A stretch of 64,000 nt of DNA from contig CBFFRP010000410.1 of assembly GCA_965644295.1 (NCBI GenBank), forward strand, positions 1-64,000. Direction: 5' to 3'. The notes beneath the pieces are model-generated. The model was not told where the DNA came from. It saw only the letters and a list, made by a program, of their open reading frames with translations, and searched no databases. Below are positions 1 to 11,273 of this stretch, one piece after another; the stretch's first letter is position 1; each line of letters begins with the position of its first letter. Origin of the DNA: Paraphysomonas bandaiensis (lineage: Eukaryota > Chrysophyceae). Made by a program: the position numbers and the translations under genes.

Positions 1-326
1 ATTATAACTCACAGATACAATCATGTATTAAGCTGAATCCTAATACAGAGTAGCAGTCACTAGTTAATAATAAGCGAACTGCAGAGATGCCACTTTGTGA
101 GACCATCCTTCTAGTCCAGCACCATGATATGTATTGAACAAAAGTAAAAATAATGGTAAAAACACCGTGTGTAACTCGAACTATCCACCTAGGTCGCTTG
201 TGGCTTTTGGTAATTGTGATTTTGGTGTCTCTGAGATTGTTGATCGCTTTCTGTTGTTGTTGAGTGGGATGTCGAACTTAGCTCCCCCCATCAATGTAGT
301 TCACAATATGAGGAAGTTAGTTGCTC

Positions 327-647
327 CTAGAGTGGTTTCGTAAGAATATCTGCTAACATTGACTTGGTGGGTATATGATCAACAGTCAATATGTTCTCGA
401 ATTCATCCACAAAATCATGGACGGCATCTGCAATCACTAATTTGCAGTCTTGACCACGCACTTTGAGATCTAGACTTGATATTGAAATTGGACTATGTGC
501 CAACACACCGCAGACAGACACTGCGTGGTACAATGTAAGTGCTTCATCGATGTTGTTTTCTATGTCGAGATCATCCTCTACCAAAAAAAAGACATTACTT
601 TCGTCAAACAATTTAACCGAATTCACCCAGAACATCTTATTGGACAT
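327..647 (-). mobile_element. Ty1/copia-like retrotransposon remnant, end of RNase H
   Basis: An open frame of 106 codons on the minus strand ends with HIPTKSMLADILTKPL. That closely matches the hallmark at the C-terminal end of Ty1/copia polyproteins, just after RNase H, where the usual form is a variant of YIPTxxxxADILTKPL. The upstream part is a plausible but diverged RNase H tail. No integrase, reverse transcriptase or LTR was recognised around it, so it is a truncated relic. Open sequence continues a little past the TKPL block toward position 1, but I could not assign it. The motif call is direct from sequence; assignment to copia rather than a relative is inference. Confidence 0.6.
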
Positions 648-712
648 TGCATTTTCTACAGTTTACTCGCCTAATATAGTGCACCAAACTAAGAGATAAA
701 CCAACGAGTTTA

Positions 713-1325
713 AAGTCGATGTGATGCCCAAACCTGGTAAAGCGGTCAAAAGCTGGTGAAATTTTGAAAATGTTGATTTAAGTTGAAGTTTTGTTGCGTT
801 TTGCAATTAATAATGTAGTAGGTGTAAAGAGAACATGTTTTTAGAGACATTTAATAAATTTTATATTAGTTTCAGGTCAAAAAAGTGAGAATGCAACGGT
901 TACATTATACGTAGTAGTGCTATCTATACCCTAATACAACATATAGCCATCACATAACCAATAGGTCACACATCTCTATTACTAGAGTATTCAGTCAGTT
1001 CAACATATACATCACTCGATCAACACACGTCATACACTATCTCTCAGCGGTACAACATGAGCATACTGAGTATTCACTCAGCTCATCGTGAGACACACGT
1101 TGTATAACAATATCTATAATGTATTCACACCGCTCAACGAGATAACACACATTGCAACTGTGATACAACATATAATCATCACAGAACCATTTCACGCCAC
1201 ACATACTATCTCATGATACAGTATTCACCCAGCTCAACATATACATCACTCAACCAAAACACGTCATACACTCTCTCTCAGCGGTATAACAATCACTTTA
1301 CCAGGTTTGGGCATCACATCGACTT
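713..1325. mobile_element. 613-bp TIR-flanked element (MITE-like)
   Basis: The left end AAGTCGATGTGATGCCCAAA and the right end TTTGGGCATCACATCGACTT are inverted copies; the match continues inward through CCTGGTAAAG, giving terminal inverted repeats of about 30 bp. The trinucleotide TTA lies directly outside both ends (710-712 and 1326-1328), a possible 3-bp target duplication of the kind PIF/Harbinger transposons make. The interior has no credible gene and contains about 1.6 copies of a roughly 230-bp direct repeat. The same terminal sequence ends family F copies near 49.7 and 63.8 kb, so this is probably a non-autonomous relative. Superfamily assignment is inference. Confidence 0.55.
934..1295. 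repeat. Imperfect direct repeat of about 230 bp inside the TIR element
   Basis: The string ATACAACATATA recurs at 934 and 1163. CAACATATACATCACTC recurs at 1001 and 1235, followed in both places by a close variant of ACACGTCATACACT and CTCTCAGCGGTA. Spacing is about 229-234 bp. The second unit is cut off by the right terminal inverted repeat. Confidence 0.65.
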
Positions 1326-1338
1326 TTACATCTTATTT

Positions 1339-2391
1339 CTATACCTGACTGATGAGATACTCCACGTCGTTGATTGCGCGATAAAGCGTAGGTGAGGGGC
1401 TGTTTATGTCAAACTCGTCACTGTACTCGAATTCTGACAGCACTTTTTGGATGAGACGAAGCACGTGTAACATATCACGTTGAATATCCTGGACACTCAA
1501 CCCCACCTTGTCTTGATGTACAATTGAATGGATGAACCATACCGCGAAAAACGCATCAATGCTGCCGTCAATAAGAATGGTGTCGAGCACATTAACTATA
1601 TTACGCCAAGCATCATTACCAGGAAAATAGTCGTCCCTCCACTCTGCGTCCGCCTTCAAAATAAGCACGGTATCTTTAAGTCGGCACCATGGAAGATTGG
1701 TAAGTGCCTGAATGCAGACCTTATGAGTTGACATCGGTGGTTGGAATGCAGCCAATCCATTGGGATTATTTACAGCTACGGTCACATGGCCGGGCTCCAA
1801 ATCATTGGCATCAATTATCCAATCAGTAACCGAAACAGATGCACCCTGGTCCAAATACACTGCAATTACTGATCGAACTTTGGAAACGGAAAAATTGTTT
1901 TTCGTCAACCGTTCACGCTCTCTTAATTCAGAAGATGTGGGAAAGGTGTCCATTCGGTCAAGAAGCACATGTTGCGCACACGGACACTCCAAATAGCACG
2001 ATAATCCTTTAAACGCACCTGGGACTAATTTTGGCTGTGCAATTGCCATTTCTGTATCAACATCAAACAACACATCGGTACCTTCCCGAAGAACTAAGGC
2101 ACGAGAAATTGATTCACACTCGTCTTCATCTTTCCTTTTGAAATCGACATATCTCCATATTCGTTTTGAAAGAAGTCCCGTGTTGTTCAATCTATCGCGT
2201 GGCTTCAGCATCGATTGGAGTGCTTTGTAGTCGTTAGATTCGTTATCAACAATTTCCATCAAACTCTCAATGTGGTAAAATCGAAGGTCATCGATGTAGC
2301 AAGGAACAAGCTCGTCTGGTGATTTACCCAGTGTCGAACACAAACCTATCATATTAATTCCGAAACTTTTAAAGCATTTCTCTGTTTCCAT
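1339..2391 (-). CDS. Hypothetical protein, 350 aa, single exon
   Basis: A single uninterrupted frame of 350 codons with normal amino-acid composition, starting METEKCFKSFG and ending at a stop 13 bp from the TIR element. I do not recognise a family. It has no signal peptide or obvious membrane segment. There is a Cys-containing stretch near residue 135 (ECPCAQH), an acidic patch around residues 90-110, and a helical-looking C terminus. It is one of only a few intronless genes here; most neighbours have introns. It may be a lineage-specific gene, a retrocopy, or a gene whose other exons I missed. The length of the frame makes it likely to be a real protein-coding gene. Confidence 0.65.
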   Translation of the reverse strand: METEKCFKSFGINMIGLCSTLGKSPDELVPCYIDDLRFYHIESLMEIVDNESNDYKALQSMLKPRDRLNNTGLLSKRIWRYVDFKRKDEDECESISRALVLREGTDVLFDVDTEMAIAQPKLVPGAFKGLSCYLECPCAQHVLLDRMDTFPTSSELRERERLTKNNFSVSKVRSVIAVYLDQGASVSVTDWIIDANDLEPGHVTVAVNNPNGLAAFQPPMSTHKVCIQALTNLPWCRLKDTVLILKADAEWRDDYFPGNDAWRNIVNVLDTILIDGSIDAFFAVWFIHSIVHQDKVGLSVQDIQRDMLHVLRLIQKVLSEFEYSDEFDINSPSPTLYRAINDVEYLISQV

Positions 2392-3841
2392 TATTGCAAA
2401 TGTGTTCTGTGTTTATATTATGACGTTCCTGACTAATAATAGTGTTAATATGAGGCCACGTGCATGATAATCAAAACTCTTGTTCAATGAAAAAAACAAA
2501 GTACGGTGTCCATCCAATATATTCATGTCTTTCCAATATATATGGCATGAAACCCCCCTTTTCTTTACAAACACTGGTTTTTGATTGTTTCTCCTATAAA
2601 AAGGGGTTAATCAAGTGCAATTGCATATACATAGTAAGAGTTTTGTTTCCTTTAAGTTAATCAGGGAAGCAACCCTCAAATAGGTATGCATTCTAGATAT
2701 CAGGAATTATGAGGATAAGCTACAATTCAACCTAGGGATAAGGAGTATCGCCCCTTGTCCAAATTTTATATTTCATACATATCAGTGGTTAAGTATGTAA
2801 CTGTATATATATAATCTACTGATAACGTGACGCGAAAATATAATAAAAAATGTAATGACACAACTGCCTGAAGTTTCGGTGAGACGTAACAAAAATATTA
2901 TACGAAATAGTAAGAATTAAGTTTCTTTGATTTCATTGTTGCATGATTTCTCCTCTCCCTGCATCAATAAAGGATACGGTAAGGTATTACATTGAGATGA
3001 CAATTATTTTTCTTTTATTAACTACAACCTACTCCATAGATAGATAGATAGTACGTACTTGTAGCTTGTTAATGTTTATCACCTGTTGAGTTCTGCTGTA
3101 TGATGTGATATATATTGTGCAATTGAAATGAGTTAAGAGTGTGCAATAGGTGAAGTCAACCCATAGGTGTAACGGGTGATCATAGTCACAAAGGAATTAA
3201 ATTAAGTTCCTGATGTGTGACTATATAAGATATAGGACTGTCTGATGAACATATGATAAAGATAAACAGATTTTGCTGAGAACAGATGTTACACGAATGT
3301 GTAGTGAAGTGTTCAGAACAGTAATTATAATTTCTTACTAGAAACTTGAAAGTGCATTGTGTTCAACTTAATGTCCAATTATGACATCGCCAGTAGTTAT
3401 CCTGTATTCTGTGTAGCAATTACGTACAGAATCTACGAAACTAGGAATAGGAATAAAAACACTAGCTCTTAAAGATATGACTTGTAAAGAAAAATATTTG
3501 TATTGGTGATAGATGTGTTGCTACTATATATATCCCTATATATATAATTGTGCTTCCTAAGCAAACCCAATTCAACATCACCTATTAACATATTAATATC
3601 TCGTCCTGATTAATAGAAGTCTTTTATTTCGATATCTTATGAGTATTTGTATTTATTAATATAGCACTATTTTCCACACTAGCACTACGCAGTGTCACTT
3701 CACTCCAATAAAAAGTATATAAAAAAGCAACTAATTGGTTAACGTCTTTGAAATAAATATTGCAACGCCAACGTCGCAAAAGCATAATGCTCATATCATA
3801 CCATCCAACACTCAAGTAACACTTAAAACGAAAATAACTTA
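2392..3841. other. AT-rich intergenic region, nothing recognised
   Basis: About 1.45 kb between the 3' end of VPS25 and the 5' end of the 350-aa gene. It contains several TATATA runs and a short TAGA tandem near 3040. No credible exon, RNA gene or repeat-family member was seen on either strand. Confidence 0.5.
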
Positions 3842-4619
3842 CTATAAGAACTTGACACCATCCTCATCTGAGTTTGCACCCTCTATTACCGTACACTACA
3901 TGCAGTCAATACAAGAAATTGAGAATATCTTTATTCACTTACTTTATTCTGCTTTTCTAAGGCATAGAGTGCTCGTTTGAAAAGGTATGGATCAGTCTGA
4001 CCAAATCCTGCGAACCCGACGTCACAAAAACACTCAACTATATATCCATCCATTCACCTGAATCGCTATACTCTTCTCCATTTAAAAGCTCATACACTGT
4101 AAATACCGTGCCAATATATCCATTACTTGTAACCTGTTGCAACTATAAGCTCCGTAGTGCATTGATGTTCAATATTACCCAGGAGTATATATCTGACGCT
4201 ACGGCTTCAGCTGTGCGCCACATGATTCGAGCCCTAGAGCGGTTATCATCCTCCCATTCCGCATTGCCTATAAAAAATCAGAAACAGAATCTTAACCAAC
4301 AGAGTTTCCCACTACATATTTCGTACCAGATGCAATGAGGTGAGATATGACGGCCAACACGCCTTCTCTACTGAGCTTTCGGTCTATAGACTGATTCTCA
4401 AAGTAAGGAAACTCAGTCAAGGTCATTGTATGTAAATTTCGAGTCATATGATACTCTAATATAAGCTGCTTCCATATATCGAGTTGCTTTATGCGAGTGG
4501 CTTGAACAGGCTGAATCCTGCAACACAATAACCACAACACACACACTGCAGATATATAATTACGTGAAAAAAGGAGGAAAAGACCACAACTCCGGTGGAT
4601 TGAAGTCGAAAGAGGTCAT
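3842..4619 (-). CDS. VPS25: ESCRT-II subunit VPS25
   Basis: Six exons join in phase: 4619-4564, 4517-4327, 4267-4179, 4142-4058, 4007-3943 and 3895-3842, encoding about 179 aa, close to the usual 175-180. Family landmarks are the N-terminal aromatic/proline block FPPFFTIQPVQATRIKQ, the middle motif RARIMWR (compare the LIMWRRPEEW region of VPS25), the FTVYELLNGEE segment of the second winged helix, and the terminus DGVKFL followed by TAG. VPS25 forms two copies per ESCRT-II complex and nucleates ESCRT-III by binding VPS20 on endosomes. Introns are 46-60 nt, all GT-AG. It lies divergent to ALIX, another ESCRT factor, with about 460 bp between start codons. The identification is firm; exact splice sites are by eye. 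Confidence 0.92.
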
Positions 4620-5077
4620 GATAGCGGATGGTTATTGAGGGGTCTTCGGTGTTATGTGGTGGCAAGGGTTATAGTTACTCTTACAGTATATATATGCATA
4701 CTCTGCATTGATATGCTCTGTATCAACTACACATCCGTATGACTGTATAAAACAACACTATATACGCATACCGTATATACAGCAATATACTGTATGACTA
4801 TTTTTTTCTCTTGAATTTTCTCTTCGTTCTTCTCATCAAAAAAATGAATGAAAAGATTGCTATCGCTGCGCTGTAGTTCTATAGGAAGTGTTGTACTGTA
4901 CGCTGCTGTAGGAGATAATTACACCTCTACACTATACCACACTGCCGAGTAGCTCTTCACTCTACCTTATAACATAACCATACAGCACACAGCATACAGC
5001 AGTGTTGACGGATCATTGAAATCAACTCACATACCTACTAAATTATCCACCAATAAATAACTGGAGATACCAACTCA
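4620..5077. promoter_or_regulatory. Shared intergenic promoter region between VPS25 and ALIX
   Basis: This 458-bp gap separates two divergent start codons, so it must hold both promoters. It is AT-rich with alternating TATA/GTATA stretches at about 4680-4800 and pyrimidine runs around 4800-4835. No individual transcription-factor site can be named from sequence alone. Confidence 0.5.
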
Positions 5078-8000
5078 ATGCTAGCTCTGCCTATAAAGCG
5101 CACGAATCAGTATGATTTGTCGTCTAATTTAATTGATTTTCTGAAGAAAGAGTGCACTGATGATGAGGTCAACAAACTAACGCAAGATGTAAACACTCTT
5201 CAACAACTTAGGAATAATATTTGTGGAGCTCATGCCACCTCAGGTGAGTCCGGCTTACAGCAGTTGATGATCTATCACCACCATATGAAATCTGTATCGA
5301 AACGTCTCTCTGGATATGAGTCTGAAACAAAATTTCGCTTCACATGGACGGATGCGTTTCGTCCGAGTATTCGCTGTGTATCTGGTAGTCTATATTTTGA
5401 TTGGGCGTGTGTGTTGTGGAACATTGCGAGTTTGGAATCGAACATGGGCTCAATACTTGATCGAGGATCTGACGAGGGTGTTCGTGCTGCAAGTTTGCAC
5501 TACCAGCAGGCTGCAGGTGTAATAGAATTTATGCGTACTGAAGTTACACCGAAAATTATTGGCTCCAAGTCCCCAGAATTTGTGGAAAACTTTCTTCAGA
5601 TGGCAGTAAGTTTACTGCTTGCCCAGGCTCAGGTCTGCTTTTATGAGAAGGCAGTGAGGGAACGGAAGACAGGAACTATGAAGCCCGCGATAATAGCCAA
5701 GTTAGCTAGTCAGGTAGTTATTTTGCATTCTAATGCTGCATTTTGGTTAACGCGTACCGGTTATGTGGTGTCAGGTTGGGACATTTTACGAGAAAGCTGC
5801 TCACACATGCAAAGAGCGAGACGTTGCCTCAACTATTGATCCTTCCTGGACTCACCACATGGAATTTCAACGAGACAGCTTTAGGGGGGTGTCGGAATAC
5901 TGGCAAAGTATAGCGGCGAAAGAAGTGGCCCTTAGCCGGTTTGTTTTGTAAGTTATTCCTTTCTTGTCTCAAGAGTGTCGTGCGGTAGGGCTACGGGCTA
6001 CGGTGAGGAGATCACTCGGTTACGCCGCGCTGAAAGCATTGTGCACCAGGTATGTCATGTTTTCTGTCATGTTTCGTAAGCCTCGTCTTACGAGTTCTAT
6101 TAGGCGGTGCAGGTAGGCACTCAAAAGAAACTTGGACGACAGGTTCTGTCCATGGCCGAGAGCGTACTGGCTACCATTCAGCGAGCACGTGTGTCAGCTG
6201 AGAAAGACAATTCTACCGTGTATCATGATACCATTCCTGATCTCAGTAGCCTGTCACCAATTGTACCAGTACCTATGGTAAAAGCATTACCCATGTCTGC
6301 TTTATCGACGGACGAGAAGCCGCTTTTTGCTGGTCTACTCTCGAAGAATGTGCGGGAGCTTGAAGCCGCATACAGGCAACGCGCGGATGAACTTCTTAGA
6401 AATATCACGGCGGCCGCTACGAATGCTACTAATGAAGGCCGATCCTCTTTAAGCGCTATTGGGCTACCGGGAAGTCTGGAAGTATATAAAACAGGAGGAG
6501 TTCTTCCAGACAACATGTGGAAGAAAGTGCAACAGGTTCAATCTATGGGAGGATTGAACGAACTCAAACGGTAGTTGTACATACACTTGAGCGTAGTTGA
6601 CACTTTGGTGCAGTAAGTACGAAGATCTGGAAGGTCTTGCTAAGCGGGCACGAAACACCATCGATGGAATTGAAAACTCTATTAAGCGGTATCTCTTTCT
6701 AGTACCTTTAATTCTTTGTCTTATATGTTCTCAGTGAAGAGAACGCAGATAGAAGCTTTCGTCAGAGATATCCGGATTGCACATACACACCATCGGATCG
6801 TCTTAACGCAGAGATTGCGAATACAACTCGTCTTATGCTGCAAGCCTTCGAGAGTGCACGCAACAGTGATTCGGTGATAGCAAAGCACCTGAGAGATGCC
6901 CAATTTCTGGAACATATGCGTATGATGGGACTATCCCGAAGTGAAATTACAGATCTGCTTCCACGTGCCTCCTCGCCAGCCACAGGTATCAAATATCTAT
7001 TGTTTGGCATTTCCAACCTTATATTACTCGTGAACTAGCTTCACGATGCGATACGTCGAAGCTAGAGAGACTGTTGATTAGGATTGCGGATTTGTTTCAG
7101 GCACGCAGTGATGCTCTTCAGGCTCTTCAGGATCAAGTTTCTGCCGATGTGAGCGATACCTTCATGGATCTGTACAACAAATATATAGGAACGGGAGTAG
7201 GTGGTGCGAACGCAGAAATGGGGCTACCTGAGGATACCAAGAATTCTATCGTGTCTGCTCAAATGGCACAACTAGAGAAGTATGTGGAAGATGTGAACAA
7301 TACTCTCGTTGAGCAGAAAGAGATATTACAGAATGTGGGTATATAGGAGTGTTATGTTTTAGGAAATAGTGCGATTTACTTATCAAATTATAGGTGCATG
7401 AGGAGAACATATTGTTCACAAATGCCCGTGAGAATGATCCTACTACGCTGGAGCGTGAGAAAGTTATGAAGTCACTTGAACAAGGCATGTCGGCTTACTT
7501 CGCGATGCAGTCACAGCTCAATGCCGGGTGCACCTTTTACCGTGACATGCAGGTCTTACACCATATGGGTACTTGATATTGCTTACATGTATGTACAGTC
7601 TCGACTGACGTCTCTCATGCAACAATGCGACGACCTCAGTTACACACAGCAGCTTCAACGCCAGGAATATGAAGCTGACAGAATGAGAGCGCAAGATAGA
7701 ATGAGCCAGGTAAAGAAACTATTAACTCTCATTTCAGCAGCGTGTTACTCCATTACATGACTATTCATTTTGCAGGAAATGAAGGATCATGAGCTTGCAG
7801 TCCAATTAGCTGAGGAAATGAAAAGAGGTGCCAATATTTCTGCTCCTCCGGTACAGTCAGCGCCTCAGAACAGGTACATGTTGCTTTGTATTCTCGAACC
7901 TCCGTATCCAACACTGTGTTATATCATCCAGTGCATATGAGGGCTTTCAGCCAGCGGGAAAGCAAGAAGCACCCAATCCCTACAATGTGGTGTATGGTCA

Positions 8001-8801
8001 ACCGGTCAATGGCCCTCCTTCAGGATCTGCAGTGAGGACTAGCGGGTCGGCTCCATTTAATCCTAACACGAATCAGAGTGGCCAGCAACCTTCGCAGTCT
8101 TCACAGTCATATGTCTATAACGCTGGTTTTGGGTCTGAGCGAAATCAATTCCCTCAGCAGGGTCAGTCTCAAGGCTTGGGGTCTAATCCTCCTTCAATGC
8201 ATATGGGGGTCGGAGGATCCGCACCTTATGAGAAACAATTTGGGAGTCAGTTGCAGCATCAGTCGTCGCCATATTACTTCGGAAATCAATCGACTTCACA
8301 ACAATATGGACATCAGCCGATGTCACAACAGTACGGGAACCAACCGATGTCACAACAGTACGGGAATCAGTCGATGCCACAACAGTATGGCAATCAGCCG
8401 ACGTCACAACAGCAGCACGGGAATCAGTCTATGTCGCCTATTAATCAATCGTATCCGTCTCTCCCTGGGCCACTCCCACCTCAACATAATCAGCAGGTCC
8501 CATCTGGGCCAGGCGGCCCGGGGACAATAACGGAGGAGAAGGTGAGTGGTTACGTTGATGTTTACGAATCGTCTTTATTCGTGTGTTATGTGTGCAGATA
8601 AACCGTTTGGTCGAAATGGGATTTAGGCGGGATATTGTTGTTCAAGTGCTGAACTCAGTGAATGGTAGCGAAGAAGCTGCAGTGAGCGAGCTATTGAATT
8701 GCAGTCCTCCCCCTCCACCAGCATCACAGGAAAGTGATCAGGGAAAACCTGCACAGCAATCGCAGTCGAGTGGAATGTTTAGCAAGTTTTGGGGAAAGTA
8801 A
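5078..8801 (+). CDS. ALIX: ALIX/BRO1-family ESCRT accessory protein with C-terminal UBA domain
   Basis: About twelve exons. The first are 5078-5713, 5775-5938, 5989-6049 and 6104-6570, in phase. The BRO1 domain covers roughly residues 1-320 (MLALPIKRTNQYDL start; LLAQAQVCFYEKAVRE; AKLASQ joined to VGTFYEKA). A V-domain follows, with LPLP-like coiled helices and MGLSRSEITDLLPR. Next is a long proline/glutamine region with 9-residue SQQYGNQPM repeats, and finally a UBA-like three-helix module (INRLVEMGFRRDIVVQVLNS, then AAVSELL) in the last exon. ALIX binds ESCRT-III and TSG101 and acts in multivesicular-body sorting and membrane scission. Animal and yeast relatives end in the proline-rich tail, so the UBA is an addition suggesting direct ubiquitin binding. 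Stop TAA at 8799-8801. Confidence 0.9.
8285..8440 (+). repeat. 27-bp coding minisatellite in the ALIX proline/glutamine-rich tail
   Basis: About five imperfect tandem copies encode variants of SQQYGNQPM. Units differ by a few substitutions (for example GHQ, NQS and a QQQH insertion), which suggests expansion followed by divergence. It lies in the disordered linker before the UBA exon, where length change is likely to be tolerated. Confidence 0.8.
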
Positions 8802-9055
8802 CTCCCGCCTCTAATTGATGCACTGATGCTCTTTAGTTGATAGTAAAGTATAACATATAATACACGATTGTACGCTAACTCAGAAATGTAAACACCTGTT
8901 TCACATGTAGCTAAAGCGTTTTTCATTCCTTTCTTTTTTGACTCAGAATGTGTTATTTGTTATTATAACTCCAATCTCATCACTGGGAAAGCATAGCTTA
9001 TCTAGGTGCAATACGTAACTGGGACGATAACTCATCAACTTTCAGCAGTGAATGT
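8802..9055. other. ALIX 3' flank
   Basis: Short AT-rich sequence between the ALIX stop codon and the first copy of dispersed repeat R. No gene seen. Confidence 0.4.
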
Positions 9056-9478
9056 CTGATTATTAGCAACATGCGTGTAAGAGTCAGAACTGATGTATGT
9101 AGCAAACAATTTAACTAACTAGGGCTTAACACTAATATCCTACTATTTGATGCTACGAAAGCTGCTTGTGTGTTGTACTGCAAGCGCCAAAGTGCATCCA
9201 CTTTCGCTCTGTGTCCTTAAGGTGAACAAGCCCGGTTGCTTGACTACAGTAGGTGGGCCCATTTCCGGATGCCTGTTTATTCGTTAAAGCCCAAAAACGT
9301 CTACACAAGTGACACTAATTTGTGTCCTCCCTTGTACCACACAAGCATTTGGCTATGAGTGGGCAGAACAATATCTGCTGACTATATATGCGGCTCGAGT
9401 TAGTTTCGCGGAGAAATATTTCCGGTACTTATTCCCCAGAACACCAGGAAAAGGTGCGAGTCCGACTTTGTTGAGCGA
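9056..9478 (+). repeat. Dispersed repeat family R, copy 1
   Basis: Shares long blocks with 22890-24490 (same strand) and 32000-32545 (opposite strand): TTATTAGCAA at the left, then a TATCCTACTATTTGATGCTA-like block, GTGGGCCCATTTCCGGATG, CACACAAGCATTTGGCTATG, GCAGAACAATATCTGCTGAC, and AAAAGGTGCGAGTCCGACTT at the right. One frame near the right end reads TTQAFGYEWAEQYLLTIYAA and onward, and the same frame is largely kept in copy 3, hinting at a decayed coding segment. No terminal repeats were found. Probably a mobile-element remnant of unknown class. Confidence 0.75.
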
Positions 9479-10107
9479 TTAACTTTCATAAATTGAAGTA
9501 AACTTGGCATTAGCATATCATGAGTTGAGCTACAATTTAACGTCGGGATATAACCTCCTTATGACTTAAACATAACTATATTAGTGCGTCTAATTATAAT
9601 TCCTTCTGGAGGAGTAGTTGATGCTTCTACCTCTTGAGCTTCACTGCGCATATATATTTATTAAATACGCCGGCGAGAACGGAAATTTGTACCTATTATA
9701 AATTTATCCGACGTTTTTACTAAGTTAAAATTCTATTCGATGCTACAATATTTTAATACGGCTCAACTGCAAGCTTTAGTTTAGTAGAAACGTCTACTAA
9801 CAAATTTAGCTCAATAGGTACAAGCGGAAATTTCAGTAGTTTTTAAAAATAACACCGCCGGTGAGAGAAGTGCGTAAAATTCATTGGAATTAACAGTCCT
9901 AGACGAATAAATGAATAAAGTGCGATTAAGTGGAATGCACAAAAACGTATATTTTAGTCATTAGTGCGTACAGCAATCACAATATATATCATGTTGGTAT
10001 GAGATATTGAAATAATTCTATCTAGCAATACACCATCACAACCACCGGCAAATGAGCCATAATAACAGCATAAAACACCTAGAAACATGGAAGCACAGTG
10101 CATATAT
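9479..10107. other. Intergenic, nothing recognised
   Basis: AT-rich sequence between repeat R copy 1 and the 3' end of the RING gene. No exon or RNA gene recognised. Confidence 0.4.
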
Positions 10108-10800
10108 CTAGAGCGCTGATATCGCAAACCCTTGGGTGATTTCTTGCTCATGTGTTCTTATCTCTTGTTCTATGCGACGCCGTTCCATTGCCATCCTGAA
10201 AAAAGATTACGGGACTTCTATGAGACCATACTTTATAGTATACCTGACAGCATTCCTTCCCCTTCTTGCCGCAGACACTATCTGTTGCTGTGTGGTACCT
10301 TCTGATATAATATAAGCCGCAGTTAAGCGATCTGCTACATCAGGAACAAGAGCAACTCCTTCTGTCTCCTGCTGCCACTGTAGTGGCGTGAGCTTGCGTC
10401 GGCACACAGGACAGTCACTCCGATTCCGCGTTTTAAATTCATGTAGACACGCGAGATGAAACAAATGCTTCACAAAACATTAACATGAAGTACATTCTAT
10501 CGAACACATATAGCATACCTTGCACTGCGTCTCTGTAACCTCTCTGTCTATTTTGTTCTCAAGAGGGCTCAAACATATCGGACAATCTGACCTCTCCGAC
10601 TCCCTCTCCGGTGTTAATGTTAGTAGAAATGGAGATATTCTCTGTCGCATTGATAGTAATCATATCATATGTGGTTACATATAGAACACTCTTACGTTCT
10701 TTGGTGTGGTTTGTTCGGAGAGTGTTACCCGTATAGAGGGCTTCTGAGGTGTTTGATGGGACCCCACTTCACCCCTATTGATATCACCACTTGTATTCAT
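10108..10800 (-). CDS. RING-H2 finger protein, likely E3 ubiquitin ligase
   Basis: Four exons join in phase (10800-10696, 10641-10519, 10467-10244, 10195-10108) to give 179 aa ending in TAG. The RING is split by the second intron: CPICLSPLE, then CKHLFHLACL, then CPVCRRKL. This gives a C-x2-C, C-x-H-x2-H, C-x2-C ligand order typical of RING-H2 E3 ligases, which recruit E2 enzymes. The N terminus is short and polar, and the C terminus is helical and charged (MERRRIEQEIRTHEQE). There is no membrane segment, so it is probably soluble. Substrate is unknown. It is divergent to the gene at 11274. Confidence 0.85.
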
Positions 10801-11273
10801 ACTTCACTATTCGTGCGGTGTCTGCTTGTAGCTAGCTCCAGTTAACCCTCTGCTCTCTTATGGAAGTACCTGTACATAGATACTCATACCGTATATGGAC
10901 TTACTGCTCCTCTGCATATATAATTGGCTCAGTATTCGTCAGCATCTGCAGATATGCTCCTATGGAAACCAACTATTCCCACTTGATAGGCTGACTTTCA
11001 ACAGTGCTAATACTAACGGCCACTTCTGATAGCTGTATAAAAACAGTATTCCACTCGTATACCGCTAGACAGGTTATTTTTGGTGGAAGAAAAGTACAGT
11101 GTTTTTATGCAAAAATTTAGGGTTTTGAGGTGTCATATATCCATAAAATGCACATCACATAAAAACTAGTTCAAACTGCCCTTCTTATTTTAAAGGCACC
11201 CTCCTCTATAGACCTGCACATATACATGACAGGACGGCATATATCTGCATAAATCACAGTCATCTGTATTTTG
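10801..11273. promoter_or_regulatory. Divergent intergenic region, RING gene and 172-aa gene
   Basis: Holds the promoters of two divergent genes. AT-rich; no specific site can be named. Confidence 0.4.

Noticed and set aside
2392-3841. Possible small exons or tRNA genes in the AT-rich gap
   Set aside because: No GGTTCRA-type T-loop with matching arms and no family motif was found.
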